Assembly (NCBI RefSeq): GCF_002285495.1
Contig: NZ_CP016786.1
Span: 2,184,001 to 2,248,000 of the forward strand
DNA length: 64,000 bases
From: Clostridium isatidis
Lineage (GTDB): Bacteria; Bacillota; Clostridia; Clostridiales; Clostridiaceae
Direction of reading: 5' to 3'
A program made the translations under genes and the position numbers. Shown piece by piece: positions 25,645 to 35,036 of the stretch; within the stretch, counting starts at the first letter, position 1, and each line of letters opens with the position of its first letter. A model generated the notes under the pieces. That model was not told the origin of the DNA and ran no database searches. It was given only the letters and a program-made list of their open reading frames with translations.

Positions 25645-26283
25645 ATGTCAGAAATACATAAGAATAATGACTTTAAAGATATAAATGAAGGCAGACGTTC
25701 AATACGTATATACGATAGCAGCGTAAAGATAAGTAAGGAGGAAATGACTCAAATTATTAATGAGGCAGTAAAGGCTCCTTCATCAATCAACATGCAGCCT
25801 TGGAGATTTGTTGTAGTAGAATCAGAGGAAGGCAAGGAAAAGTTACGACCTTTAGTTAGGTTTAATATTAATCAGTTAGAAACTTCTGCAGCCATGATAA
25901 TAATTTTTGGAGATTTGCAAAGCTTTGATTATGCAGAAAAAATCTATTCAACAGCTGTTGAAAAAGGCTATATGCCTCAAGAAGTTAAGGATAAGCAATT
26001 AAGTACCTTTTCTAAGTATTACGAAACTATGAGCAGGGAAAAGAATATAGAAACTGTTTTAATAGATTGCGGCTTAGTTGCCATGAATTTAATGCTAGTT
26101 GCCAGATCTCACGGCTATGATACAAATGCCATCGGCGGCTTTGAAAAAGATAAAATTGCAGAAGCAGTTGGATTAGATAAGGATAGATATTATCCCGTTA
26201 TGATTGTTGCCATAGGTAAAGCTAAGGATCCGGGATATCCTTCCTACAGACTACCTGCCGAAGAAATTACAAGCTGGTTATAA
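25645..26283 (+). CDS. Nitroreductase family protein
   Basis: A 212-residue FMN-dependent NAD(P)H oxidoreductase. It has the family's EGRRSIRIYD start, AVKAPSSINMQPWRFVVVES, a helix around LIDCGLVAMNLMLVARSHG, and the C-terminal YYPVMIVAIGKAKDPGYPSYR. Such enzymes reduce nitro compounds or quinones in the cytosol and usually act as homodimers. A strong AAGGAGGATG site sets the start, and a clear terminator follows. The natural substrate is unknown. Confidence 0.88.
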   Translation: MSEIHKNNDFKDINEGRRSIRIYDSSVKISKEEMTQIINEAVKAPSSINMQPWRFVVVESEEGKEKLRPLVRFNINQLETSAAMIIIFGDLQSFDYAEKIYSTAVEKGYMPQEVKDKQLSTFSKYYETMSREKNIETVLIDCGLVAMNLMLVARSHGYDTNAIGGFEKDKIAEAVGLDKDRYYPVMIVAIGKAKDPGYPSYRLPAEEITSWL

Positions 26284-26292
26284 ATATAAGTT

Positions 26293-26325
26293 AAAAAGAC
26301 AGATTCATAATGAATCTGTCTTTTT
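26293..26325. terminator. Bidirectional terminator
   Basis: AAAAAGACAGATTCA (26293-26307) pairs with 26311-26325 around a 3-base loop, between the convergent nitroreductase and GH4 genes. Confidence 0.88.
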
Positions 26326-26334
26326 TATCCCCTC

Positions 26335-27657
26335 TTATTTTAAATACCAGTATTCCTTATTATGTTCCATTAAATCATCTAAAACTAATTTAGCCTTTTC
26401 TGGATTTACTACTGTTCTATTTAAGGTTAAAGCTTGTAAAGCCTTCACATAGTTTTGCTCTAAGCATGCTTCTACTGTTAAGCGTTCATAAGCATGTTGA
26501 CCTTCCATAAGTCCCTTATAGAATGGTTTAATTTCACCATATTTATAAGGATGAGCACCATCTTTTCCTACAGTACCTGACACTTCAACTATTGCATCTT
26601 CACTGAAGTTTGTTATTATTCCATTGTTTCTGCTCATTAATATAAATTCATTATTTAGGTCATAAGCAATTGATTCAGCTAATTCAACCATTAGGTTACC
26701 AAATACACTGTCACTTATGATTTCTATATCTTCAATATTATCTGTTCCTACAGCCTTGCTGCAAATTTCCCAAATTTCCTTTTCCCTGCTGTCTCTTGCC
26801 TCATCAGCTCTAGTATAATTTGGATCACTTTCTGCAACTATTTCTTCTGGGAAGAAGTAATATTGTAGATAAGTCGTTGGAATATATTCATCAAAGAATT
26901 TTAAATATTTATTTACTCTTAGGTAAGTGTCTAACCAAGATTTTGATCTTTGTTCTGCATTATATGGTTTAAAATCATGGTCTCTTAGGTAATTTCTTAA
27001 TTTTTCAAAGTGATTATTTCCATGAATATCCCATAGGTCTGTGAACCATCCAAAATGATTTAAGCCAAAGTAAGTTGCCCTTAAGTCCTCTTGTGGAACT
27101 CCTAAAATCTTTGCAAAGGATCTCATTAGGGAGTATGGCTGGTCACATAGATTTAATAGTCTTTTATCATCTGGGAATACCTTATCTAAAGCTAAGGCTA
27201 CTATTGCTGCTGGATTTGTATAATTTAATATCCAGGTATCCTTTGAATGCTTACGCACTTGATTAACCATTTCAATCATTGCATTTATAGATCTCATTCC
27301 ATATGCAAATCCGCCAGGTCCACAGGTTTCTTGTCCTACTAAACCATATTTTAATGGGATTTTTTCATCAAGACTTCTCATTTCCCCTTTACCTACACGC
27401 ATTTGGCAGAATACATAGTCTGTTCTTTCATAAGCTACATCTGGATCTGTTGTAAATACAACTTCTGTTTCTGGACTAAAGTGCTTAAGCACTAATCTTA
27501 TATAGTCCTCCATTTTTGATGTTCTTTCATCATCTATATCATAAAAAATTATCTTCTTTAAAGGAAATCTATCCTTCATTTTAACTAAACTTCCAACTAA
27601 GGCTGGTGTTCTTGCGCTTCCTGCTCCAGTTACTGTTATAATATTGCTACTTCTCAT
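26335..27657 (-). CDS. Third GH4 phospho-glycosidase (CDQP type)
   Basis: A 440-residue GH4 enzyme with Rossmann start VTGAGSARTPAL, VGQETCGPGGFAYGMRSI, C171-D172 in LCDQP and H201 in GLNHFGWF. It is clearly related to the CDQP enzyme at 22769 but has GAGSART instead of GGGSTWT in the NAD loop and lacks the DAHGD segment seen in that paralogue (SVFGN there), hinting at a different substrate or kinetics. ATG 27657 is preferred because GGTGGAG sits before it. It follows its PTS gene by 49 bases. The substrate is inferred to be an alpha-glucoside-6-phosphate. Confidence 0.87.
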   Translation of the reverse strand: MRSSNIITVTGAGSARTPALVGSLVKMKDRFPLKKIIFYDIDDERTSKMEDYIRLVLKHFSPETEVVFTTDPDVAYERTDYVFCQMRVGKGEMRSLDEKIPLKYGLVGQETCGPGGFAYGMRSINAMIEMVNQVRKHSKDTWILNYTNPAAIVALALDKVFPDDKRLLNLCDQPYSLMRSFAKILGVPQEDLRATYFGLNHFGWFTDLWDIHGNNHFEKLRNYLRDHDFKPYNAEQRSKSWLDTYLRVNKYLKFFDEYIPTTYLQYYFFPEEIVAESDPNYTRADEARDSREKEIWEICSKAVGTDNIEDIEIISDSVFGNLMVELAESIAYDLNNEFILMSRNNGIITNFSEDAIVEVSGTVGKDGAHPYKYGEIKPFYKGLMEGQHAYERLTVEACLEQNYVKALQALTLNRTVVNPEKAKLVLDDLMEHNKEYWYLK

Positions 27658-27706
27658 ATCTAACTCCACCTTTTCTTTTATAAATTTTGTAATTTTACAA
27701 ATAAAT

Positions 27707-29260
27707 TTATTTTTCTAATTCTTCATCCACAGCATTTCTAACAAATTCAACTAATGGTCCATAAACTATGTGAATATGTTTTGGTGCTGGGAAGAAAATT
27801 CCTGTACATCCTGATTCCTCTAAGATCTTCTTGTCTACTTCTTTAACATCTCCTAAATCTATTCTTAAACGAGTAATACAGTTATCAACATTTTTAATGT
27901 TAGATCTTCCCCCTAGACCCTTAACAACAAGTTTCGCTATTTCATCATATCTCTTTTCTTTGATTAATGTGTTTTCAACTGAAGGCACATCTTCTCTACC
28001 TGGAGTTTTAAGGTCTAATTTTAAGATCATAAACTTAAAGATAAAGTAAGTTACTACTGCTAAAACTAATCCTATAAGCACAAAGCTTAGCCAATTTGTC
28101 TTTTCATATAATAAACCGAAGATTGCAAAGTCAAATATTGTTCCTCTAATATATCCAATTCCTACATTTGCGAAGGAAATTGCTACTGCTCCTATACCTA
28201 CTATACATGCATAAATTACATATAATAGTGGTGAAATAAATACGAAGGAGAATTCTAACGGTTCAGTAACATTACCTAATAAAGCTGTTAGCACACAAGT
28301 TAACATTAAAGATTTAACCATTGGTCTATTTTCCTTGTGGGATGTTTTATACATTGCTAAAGCTATTGCTGGGAAGGCAAATAAGGTTACTAGCATTTGT
28401 TGTTGTGCCATAAATCTTGTTAATTTAGGCATCATGCTCCAGTATTCGCTGTCTGGTCCTAAATTGAATAGGATTTCATTTAAGGTTGGAACAACTCCAA
28501 CATAAGTTTCTCCATTGATTATGTAAGTTCCACCTGCTTCAGTAAATCTAAATAATGCATTCCATAAGTGGTGTAATCCAAATGGTATAAATAATCTTTC
28601 ACCTGCTGCTGTAAAGAATGGTCCAACTGGACTTAAGAATACTACTGATAGATTAGTTAATAATCCAACTGCTGCTTCCCAAATAAATGGAATTCCTAAA
28701 CCTATAGCTACCATTATTCCCATTGTTATAATAGGAACTGATTTTTTACCTGCAAAGAAAGCTAAAGCTATTGGTAATTCTAACTTATAGAACTTATCAG
28801 TTGCCCAGGCTGCTACTCCGCCGGCAATAATACCTCCTAAGGCATTAACATTCATTGTTTGAATTCCTAGAACTTTTATTTGACCGAATTGGCTCATAAC
28901 ATCTGCATCAACTAGCTTACCAGTTACATTTAACCATACGTTCATTGTAATAATTAAAATCAAATAACCAAGGACTGAAGCAAAAACTGCAATTCCCTTG
29001 TCCTTTTTAGACATACCATAAGCAACACCCATAGCAAATAATAAAGGTATATTATCAAAAATAGCACTTGCTATAGTTCTTATACTAACTAAAGTTGTAT
29101 TAATAGCTTCATTACCTAATACCGGAAATCTAGCAATCATATATGATTGAACAAGAGCTCCTGTTATACCTAAAATCATACCTACTGGAGCCATAACTCC
29201 GATAGGAAGCAATAAAGTTCTACCAAATTGTTGAATTTTTTGGCTTAATTCTTTTCTCAT
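27707..29260 (-). CDS. PTS alpha-glucoside-type permease, IICB
   Basis: A 517-residue permease with a IIC domain of about 415 residues (GNVTEPLEFSFVFISPLLYV, IPFGLHHLWNALFR), a KTPGRED linker shared with GlvC, and a IIB domain with C461 in VDNCITRLRIDL. No IIA domain is attached. Start 29260 (MRKELS) is set by GGAGGAAG. The order is PTS then GH4, the reverse of the 21-24 kb unit. An RpiR gene lies upstream, and a perfect inverted repeat about 140 bases before the start is a candidate operator. Confidence 0.87.
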   Translation of the reverse strand: MRKELSQKIQQFGRTLLLPIGVMAPVGMILGITGALVQSYMIARFPVLGNEAINTTLVSIRTIASAIFDNIPLLFAMGVAYGMSKKDKGIAVFASVLGYLILIITMNVWLNVTGKLVDADVMSQFGQIKVLGIQTMNVNALGGIIAGGVAAWATDKFYKLELPIALAFFAGKKSVPIITMGIMVAIGLGIPFIWEAAVGLLTNLSVVFLSPVGPFFTAAGERLFIPFGLHHLWNALFRFTEAGGTYIINGETYVGVVPTLNEILFNLGPDSEYWSMMPKLTRFMAQQQMLVTLFAFPAIALAMYKTSHKENRPMVKSLMLTCVLTALLGNVTEPLEFSFVFISPLLYVIYACIVGIGAVAISFANVGIGYIRGTIFDFAIFGLLYEKTNWLSFVLIGLVLAVVTYFIFKFMILKLDLKTPGREDVPSVENTLIKEKRYDEIAKLVVKGLGGRSNIKNVDNCITRLRIDLGDVKEVDKKILEESGCTGIFFPAPKHIHIVYGPLVEFVRNAVDEELEK

Positions 29261-29397
29261 TATTCTTCCTCCATTTACCATCTTACTTAATATACAAAAT
29301 ATAATTTCTTTTTAGAGCGCCCTTTTCGATTTTAATTTTATATTTAAATTTAAACATTTACAATAAGTTTGAAGGATACTCTTTTCCTATCTAAATA

Positions 29398-29422
29398 CCT
29401 AGGTCAGGCAAAATGACCTAGG
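29398..29422 (-). promoter_or_regulatory. Perfect inverted repeat upstream of PTS/GH4 operon, candidate operator
   Basis: CCTAGGTCA (29398-29406) and TGACCTAGG (29414-29422) with a 7-base spacer, lying between the rpiR terminator and the PTS gene. It may instead be a second terminator hairpin, but no T run follows. Confidence 0.5.
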
Positions 29423-29430
29423 TCAGAAAC

Positions 29431-29461
29431 AAAAAATAGCCCTAAACTAGAGCTATTTTTT
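29431..29461 (-). terminator. Terminator overlapping the rpiR stop codon
   Basis: AAAAAATAGC (29431-29440) pairs with GCTATTTTTT (29452-29461). The TAG stop of the regulator gene lies inside the stem. Confidence 0.8.
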
Positions 29462-30193
29462 TATATATTCTTTAATTGTATTCACAAGCATCTCAATAAC
29501 TAAAAAGATCCCTATTCTAGAACTGCTGTCATTAAATTTAGTTTCTGTTTCGTCAGATACGCAAGCAAAGGTATAATCACTTATCTTGGCTAGTTCATTT
29601 GTACCAAAGGAAGTTATTGCAAGGGTTTTACAGCCCTTCATCTTGGCAATATTAGCTATTTCTAAAATCTTGCTTGTCTTACCTGATAGGGATATTAATA
29701 TTACCATTTCATCCTTTTCTAAGGTGTTCCCTACAATGGTCGATAAGTTATAATCTTGAACATAGATACACTTAATTCCTAAGGTTAAAAGCATATGGTT
29801 TAAATGGTGTCCTGCAGCCTTGCTTGTTCCCCTTGCAAAGACATAAACAGCCTTGGCCTTTATTATTTCCTTTGCGATATTTTTATATAAAGCTATATCT
29901 ATAACCTTAAAGGTTCTTTCTATATTTTCCTTTAAGCTATACTGCAAATCTTCTAGTAATTTATTTGAATTTTCATTATTGTATGAGGTTTTAAGATAAT
30001 ATTTTAAGTCTGAAAAACCTTCAAAACCTAACTTTTGAGCTAAATTTATTATTACAGTCTTTGATGTAAAGGTGGCTTTAGCCAGGTCATTTATCTTCAT
30101 TGTCATAACCTTTTGTTCATTATGATAAATATAAGTAAAAACCTTTTGTTCACTATTTGTCAATGTATTAAATAACCTAGCTAAATGTTCCAT
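29453..30193 (-). CDS. RpiR-family transcriptional regulator
   Basis: A 246-residue regulator with helix-turn-helix KINDLAKATFTSKTVIINLA (about residues 37-56) and an SIS domain (YVFARGTSKA, ILISLSGKTSK). It begins 9 bases after the malic enzyme stop and is probably co-transcribed with it, while its likely target, the PTS/GH4 operon, starts downstream. The GGAG site before ATG 30193 is good. Confidence 0.85.
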   Translation of the reverse strand: MEHLARLFNTLTNSEQKVFTYIYHNEQKVMTMKINDLAKATFTSKTVIINLAQKLGFEGFSDLKYYLKTSYNNENSNKLLEDLQYSLKENIERTFKVIDIALYKNIAKEIIKAKAVYVFARGTSKAAGHHLNHMLLTLGIKCIYVQDYNLSTIVGNTLEKDEMVILISLSGKTSKILEIANIAKMKGCKTLAITSFGTNELAKISDYTFACVSDETETKFNDSSSRIGIFLVIEMLVNTIKEYIKK

Positions 30194-30202
30194 AATAACT
30201 CC

Positions 30203-31339
30203 TTATTTTCTAAATTTATATACTACATCACAAACTAAGTCAACAACTCTCTTATCAAAAACACTAGGTATTATATAATCTGGATTTAAATCAGCTTCAT
30301 CTATACATCCTGCAATTGCCCTTGCAACTTCCAGCTGAATTTCTTTGCTTATTTTATTAATACGTGCCTTTAAAGCTCCCTTAATTATCCCTGGAAAAAC
30401 TAATAAATTATTTATTTGATTAGGATAATCACTTCTTCCAGTAGCTATAACCTTTACATCAGCTTCACGAGCTGTTTCAGGCATTATTTCTGGAGTTGGG
30501 TTTGCTAAGGCAAATATAATAGCGTCCTTATTCATTGATAGAGCCATTTCCTTAGTTACAATGTTAGCTGCACTAACTCCTATAAAGGCATCTGCTCCTT
30601 CTAGAGCATCCTTTAATGTGCCTTCTTTACCCTTATTGAATTTATCGGCACATTTTCTTTGATAATCGTTAGAAGCGTTTTCATGAGTTATTATACCATA
30701 CCTGTCACAAATTACAATGTTCTTAAAACCTGCTTCATAAATCAAGTTTGATATGGCAATGCCTGCAGCTCCAGCTCCATTAACTACAATTTTCATATCA
30801 TAATCCTTCTTAAGAAGCTTCTTAGCATTTAACAAGGCTGCTAAGGTTACTATGGCTGTCCCATGCTGATCATCATGAAAGACTGGTATATCGCATATTT
30901 CATTTAATCTTTCTTCTATTTCAAAACATCTTGGAGCACTTATATCTTCTAAATTAATAGCCCCAAAACTTCCTTCTAAAAGCTTTATTGTATTAACTAT
31001 TGTATTTACATCCTTATCCTTTATGCATAATGGAAAGGCATCTACCCCTGCAAACTCTTTAAATAATACGCATTTTCCTTCCATTACAGGCATAGCTGCT
31101 AGTGGTCCAATATCTCCTAAGCCAAGAACAGCACTGCCATCAGTAATAACTGCAACTAAGTTGCCCCTTCTTGTATATTCATAGGATAAATTCTCATCTT
31201 TTTGAATTTCTAAGCAGGGATGGGCTACTCCAGGAGTATAAGCTACTGCTAAATCTTCATTATTTTTTATATCGCATCTGCTTATTACTTCAATTTTACC
31301 CTTCCATTTGCTATGTGCTTCTAAGCTTTTTTCTTTCAT
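30203..31339 (-). CDS. NAD(P)-dependent malic enzyme
   Basis: A 378-residue short-form malic enzyme that oxidatively decarboxylates malate to pyruvate. Conserved parts: VAYTPGVAHPCLEI, TDGSAVLGLGDIGP, the malate/metal segment INLEDISAPRCFEIE, PVFHDDQHGTAIVTLAALLNA, the dinucleotide motif VNGAGAAGIAI, and FALANPTPEIMPE. ATG 31339 is preferred over 31357, whose ATG overlaps the GAGGAGAG ribosome site. It shares a transcript with the RpiR gene, an unusual partnership that may tie pyruvate supply to sugar-phosphate sensing. Confidence 0.93.
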   Translation of the reverse strand: MKEKSLEAHSKWKGKIEVISRCDIKNNEDLAVAYTPGVAHPCLEIQKDENLSYEYTRRGNLVAVITDGSAVLGLGDIGPLAAMPVMEGKCVLFKEFAGVDAFPLCIKDKDVNTIVNTIKLLEGSFGAINLEDISAPRCFEIEERLNEICDIPVFHDDQHGTAIVTLAALLNAKKLLKKDYDMKIVVNGAGAAGIAISNLIYEAGFKNIVICDRYGIITHENASNDYQRKCADKFNKGKEGTLKDALEGADAFIGVSAANIVTKEMALSMNKDAIIFALANPTPEIMPETAREADVKVIATGRSDYPNQINNLLVFPGIIKGALKARINKISKEIQLEVARAIAGCIDEADLNPDYIIPSVFDKRVVDLVCDVVYKFRK

Positions 31340-31581
31340 ATCTATCACTCTCCTCATTTGTATAATAGGTTCTCTTCCCTTTTATTTCAATAGTTTGAGG
31401 CAATTTAAGACCTAAGTAACTTTTTATATAAATCCTATTATAATTCAATTATTTTCAAAAAATGAAATAATTATATATGTTCTTGCCTTTATTAATTAAT
31501 AATTATATAATAATGTTTTGTAGTTATGAAAACTTTTATCAATTATACATTTATATAAATTTTTACAAAGGGGGAATGGTC

Positions 31582-32940
31582 ATGACAAAAGATATGACAA
31601 GAGGAAATCCTATAAAACTAATCTTAACCTTTTCTCTTCCGCTACTTATAGGTAATGTTTTTCAACAGTTTTATAACATGGCTGATACTATAATTGTTGG
31701 TAAGTTTTTAGGGGTTAATGCTTTAGCTGCAGTTGGTTCAACTGGAGCCCTATCCTTTTTAGTAATTGGATTTGTTATTGGATTAACTGGAGGTTTTGGA
31801 GTATTAGTTTCTCAAAAGTTTGGTGCAGGTAATAAAGAAGGAGTAAAAAAAGCTTTTGCAAGTTCCTTAGTTTTATCTGCTATTATGACTGTAATAATTA
31901 CAATTATCAGTGTAATTACTGTTAAGCCTCTTCTAATACTTATGAATACACCAGATAATATTTTAGATGATGCTCTAGCTTACATTATTGTGATTTATGC
32001 AGGTATTGCAGCAACTGTATTTTATAATATCCTTTCCAGTGTTCTAAGAGCCCTTGGAGATAGTAAAACTCCATTATATTTCTTAATTATTTCTTCACTT
32101 TTAAATATAGTTTTAGATATTGTATTTATAAGAAGCTTTGGAATGGGTCCAGAAGGAGCAGCTTATGCAACTGTTATTTCCCAGGGAATTTCTGCAATTT
32201 TATGTATGATATATATAGTAAAAAAATTTCCAATCTTAAGATTAAAGAAAGAACACTGGAGAATAGACCCTAATTATGCAAAAACTCAGCTAAGAATTGG
32301 TATTCCAATGGCCCTTCAATTTGCCATAACTGCTGCTGGTGCTGTTATTCTACAAGCTGCCCTAAATGGCTTTGGTTCAATAAAAATAGCAGCTTATACT
32401 GCAGCCTTAAAGGTTCAGCAAGTGTTTATGCAGCCTTCTATTTCCTTTGGAGTTACAATGGCTACCTATGCTGGCCAAAACCTTGGAGCTGGAAAAATAG
32501 ATCGTATAAAGGACGGAGTTAAAAAGGGAGTTATTATAAGCATAATAGTAAGTATAAGCTCTACCCTTATAGTTTTAATATTTGGAACTGCCTTTATAAA
32601 GATGTTTGTAAGTGCTAATGATGTTGAAGTAATAGAAACAGCAAAACATTACTTAAATACAGTTTCTATCTTCTATATACCTTTAGGCTTAATCTTTATA
32701 TTTAGAAACACCCTTCAAGGTATTGGAGATAGTTTTGTACCTATGATGGCTGGCTTTGCTGAAATGGTAGCTAGAACAGTAGTTGCCTTTACTCTTCCAA
32801 AGCTATTAGATTTTACAGGAATAGCTTTAGCTGATCCTGCTGCTTGGATAGCTGCTGCTGTTCCTTTGACACTTACTTATATCAAGAGAATAAATTCAAT
32901 GATGAAAGAAAAGGAATTAAGTCCAGCAACTGAACAATAA
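31582..32940 (+). CDS. MATE-family efflux transporter
   Basis: A 452-residue exporter with 12 hydrophobic helices starting MTKDMTRGNPIKLILTFSLP, and typical GNVFQQFYNMADTIIVGKFLG and VGSTGALSFLVIGF segments of the MATE/NorM-like family. It exports cations, drugs or metabolites in exchange for Na+ or H+. The frame is open to 31477, but AAAGGGGG upstream supports ATG 31582. The gene stands alone, and a strong terminator follows. The substrate is unknown. Confidence 0.92.
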   Translation: MTKDMTRGNPIKLILTFSLPLLIGNVFQQFYNMADTIIVGKFLGVNALAAVGSTGALSFLVIGFVIGLTGGFGVLVSQKFGAGNKEGVKKAFASSLVLSAIMTVIITIISVITVKPLLILMNTPDNILDDALAYIIVIYAGIAATVFYNILSSVLRALGDSKTPLYFLIISSLLNIVLDIVFIRSFGMGPEGAAYATVISQGISAILCMIYIVKKFPILRLKKEHWRIDPNYAKTQLRIGIPMALQFAITAAGAVILQAALNGFGSIKIAAYTAALKVQQVFMQPSISFGVTMATYAGQNLGAGKIDRIKDGVKKGVIISIIVSISSTLIVLIFGTAFIKMFVSANDVEVIETAKHYLNTVSIFYIPLGLIFIFRNTLQGIGDSFVPMMAGFAEMVARTVVAFTLPKLLDFTGIALADPAAWIAAAVPLTLTYIKRINSMMKEKELSPATEQ

Positions 32941-32968
32941 AAAAGAAGAGCCTTGCTGCTCTTCTTTT
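32941..32968. terminator. Bidirectional terminator
   Basis: AAAAGAAGAGC (32941-32951) pairs with GCTCTTCTTTT (32958-32968), between the convergent MATE and nikMN-like genes. Confidence 0.88.
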
Positions 32969-33009
32969 TTATTTTAATTTTACAGTATGACTTTACTAAA
33001 TTATCTTTC

Positions 33010-34014
33010 TTATCCTGCTATTAAGCTGTCTTTTTTAGAATTATTAATTAAAGAAGATCCTCCAATTAAAGATAGGGCAACTACAGCTCCTCCAAAAATC
33101 CCTGATAAAGATGTTCCAAAAGCAGTATCAGAATTTTTTAAAGAATAGTCTGGCAGAATTGCAATAGCTTTTTGGAAGCTATCAAGTTTTTTATAAAACT
33201 CGCTAGAACTTTCTATTTCTATAGAGCCAGTAATTTTACTTATGGACCATTCAAGACCATCTGGATATTCAGAGCCTGCTAAAGAAAGAGCTCCTGCAGT
33301 TAATATTGCTGTTGCTGAAAGAGCAGCAATTAGTTTATTAAAGGATAACTTAGCCTTTTTTTCTTCCTCTCTCTTTCCTCCCCAGATTAATTCTGCTCTT
33401 GCTTCATATACAAAGGAAAGCACTCCCGCAGTTATAAAGCCTTCTACTAGGCCAATTGCCAAATGAATAGGCTGAATTACGGATATAAAATCAACAAAAG
33501 GTAATTGAGAATTTCCTGAAGCTAAGGCTTCAAGAGCTACAGAGAAGGCTCCAAGCTGTAAGCTTATTATTGAAGCTATAATAGATGCTATAATAATCCT
33601 CTTCTTTGATACTCCCCCCTTCATAATAGGCTTCCATATGAAAAGTCCTCCAACAATACAGCTATAAAAGGCAATATTCCATATATTACAGCCTAAGGCT
33701 AAAATTCCCCCATCTGCAAAGAGCAAAGCTTGTACTAGTAATATTCCAGCCATGGTTAAGAAAGCCGCATAAGGTCCTAATAAGGCAGCTAGTAATATTC
33801 CTCCGCAAAGGTGGCCTGAAGAACCTGTTCCTGGGATTGTAAAATTAACCATTTGGGCTGCAAAAACAAAGGCTCCAGCAGCTCCCATCATTGCAGTCCT
33901 TTCTGGACTATTTTCTAATTTAATCTTTTTTATTGAATATCCTGCTACCGCCGTAGAACAGGAATACATTAGCCCTGCGACTGCTGGACTAATAAGGTTA
34001 TTTACCATATGCAT
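33010..34014 (-). CDS. Ni/Co energy-coupling-factor permease, CbiM/NikM fused to NikN-like tail
   Basis: A 334-residue membrane protein. It starts MHMVNN, and the second-position histidine is the metal ligand of NikM/CbiM substrate-binding subunits. Core CbiM motifs are seen: PGTGSSGHLCGGILLAALLGP and QALLFADGGILALGCNIWNIAF, plus FITAGVLSFVY. The C-terminus (about residues 230-334) has two further helices around an external loop, like NikN/CbiN, so this is an NikMN-type fusion. It ends the hyp operon, so nickel is the likely metal. The ECF ATPase and T-subunit are not in the window. Confidence 0.88.
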   Translation of the reverse strand: MHMVNNLISPAVAGLMYSCSTAVAGYSIKKIKLENSPERTAMMGAAGAFVFAAQMVNFTIPGTGSSGHLCGGILLAALLGPYAAFLTMAGILLVQALLFADGGILALGCNIWNIAFYSCIVGGLFIWKPIMKGGVSKKRIIIASIIASIISLQLGAFSVALEALASGNSQLPFVDFISVIQPIHLAIGLVEGFITAGVLSFVYEARAELIWGGKREEEKKAKLSFNKLIAALSATAILTAGALSLAGSEYPDGLEWSISKITGSIEIESSSEFYKKLDSFQKAIAILPDYSLKNSDTAFGTSLSGIFGGAVVALSLIGGSSLINNSKKDSLIAG

Positions 34015-34056
34015 TTTATCTCCTCCTTTTATCCCTTTCTCCCCTATTCTAAATAG

Positions 34057-35004
34057 TTAAATAGACATACTCTTTATTTCCTTATATTGTTTTAAGTCAA
34101 CATACAATTCTTCTAAATATGGATTGCGCTTTGTTTTCTTGATCTTATATAGCATATAAATAGTTACAGCTACATTAGCAATAAGAGCTAATAAACTTAT
34201 AATAAATAACCAGCTTTCACTATAACTTGATGCTACTGCAAATTTACCTTCATCAATAAAGGATGGAAAGGTTTGGGCAAACATGCACCATAGTGCTAGA
34301 GTATGGGCCCTATGTTGAAGCCAGGCTCCCTTTCCAACAGTGAAGGCACATAAAGTTGGAGCAAGAAGTAAGGCAAAACCGCAATACCAGGAATGACCAG
34401 GAAGGCAGTTATAGGTATAGGCAAAATTCCATAGGTCATAGGCTAAAATCCAAAACCATAGCATATCTGGCCAAAGCATGTCTTGACTCTTATCCTTAGC
34501 TGTCTTTTTACGAATACAAATTCCTACCCAGCCGCTTATAGTTATAATATTTAAGATACCAGCCAAGGCATTCATATAATTCCATGACCCTCCCAATACA
34601 TACATATTTCCATCTGTAAGAATTCCGCCTCCAGTATATTTAAGGCCGATTTCAATATCACGAATTACTGCTTCAAGAATATTAATTGCTAAAATCAATG
34701 GAGGAAAGGCAAGGAAAATTTTTCTTCTTCCCCCTTTTAAATACCTTATGCACCAAAAGCCAATACAGCCTGCTGTTGAGGAATATACCTTTGCTAAATG
34801 GAACCAATCTGTATAAGTCTTATCCTTTAAGACTGTAAACCATAAAACTGAAAGGACTGTTGGCAGAATAACAAAACAAATAAAGCCGCAAATTTTAGAC
34901 CGCCTTGATATTTCATTTAATAAAAATAAACTTAGAAATACTGCTATCCAAACAAACCATACAGAAGCAAAGCTAGCTCCTGCTTCATAATTAAAAGTAA
35001 ACAT
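34057..35004 (-). CDS. DUF5692-like multi-pass membrane protein
   Basis: A 315-residue protein with about eight hydrophobic segments, rich in tryptophan and cysteine (FGCIGFWCIRYL-type segments, YNCLPGHSWYCGFALLLAP). I place it in the DUF5692 family from memory, and function is unknown. It lies between hypA and the nickel permease gene in one operon with short gaps (42 and 32 bases). Several His, Cys and acidic residues in or near membrane segments would suit a metal-handling role, but that is inference. Confidence 0.6.
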   Translation of the reverse strand: MFTFNYEAGASFASVWFVWIAVFLSLFLLNEISRRSKICGFICFVILPTVLSVLWFTVLKDKTYTDWFHLAKVYSSTAGCIGFWCIRYLKGGRRKIFLAFPPLILAINILEAVIRDIEIGLKYTGGGILTDGNMYVLGGSWNYMNALAGILNIITISGWVGICIRKKTAKDKSQDMLWPDMLWFWILAYDLWNFAYTYNCLPGHSWYCGFALLLAPTLCAFTVGKGAWLQHRAHTLALWCMFAQTFPSFIDEGKFAVASSYSESWLFIISLLALIANVAVTIYMLYKIKKTKRNPYLEELYVDLKQYKEIKSMSI

Positions 35005-35036
35005 ATTCCAACCCTCTTTATTAATTATTTTTAATC

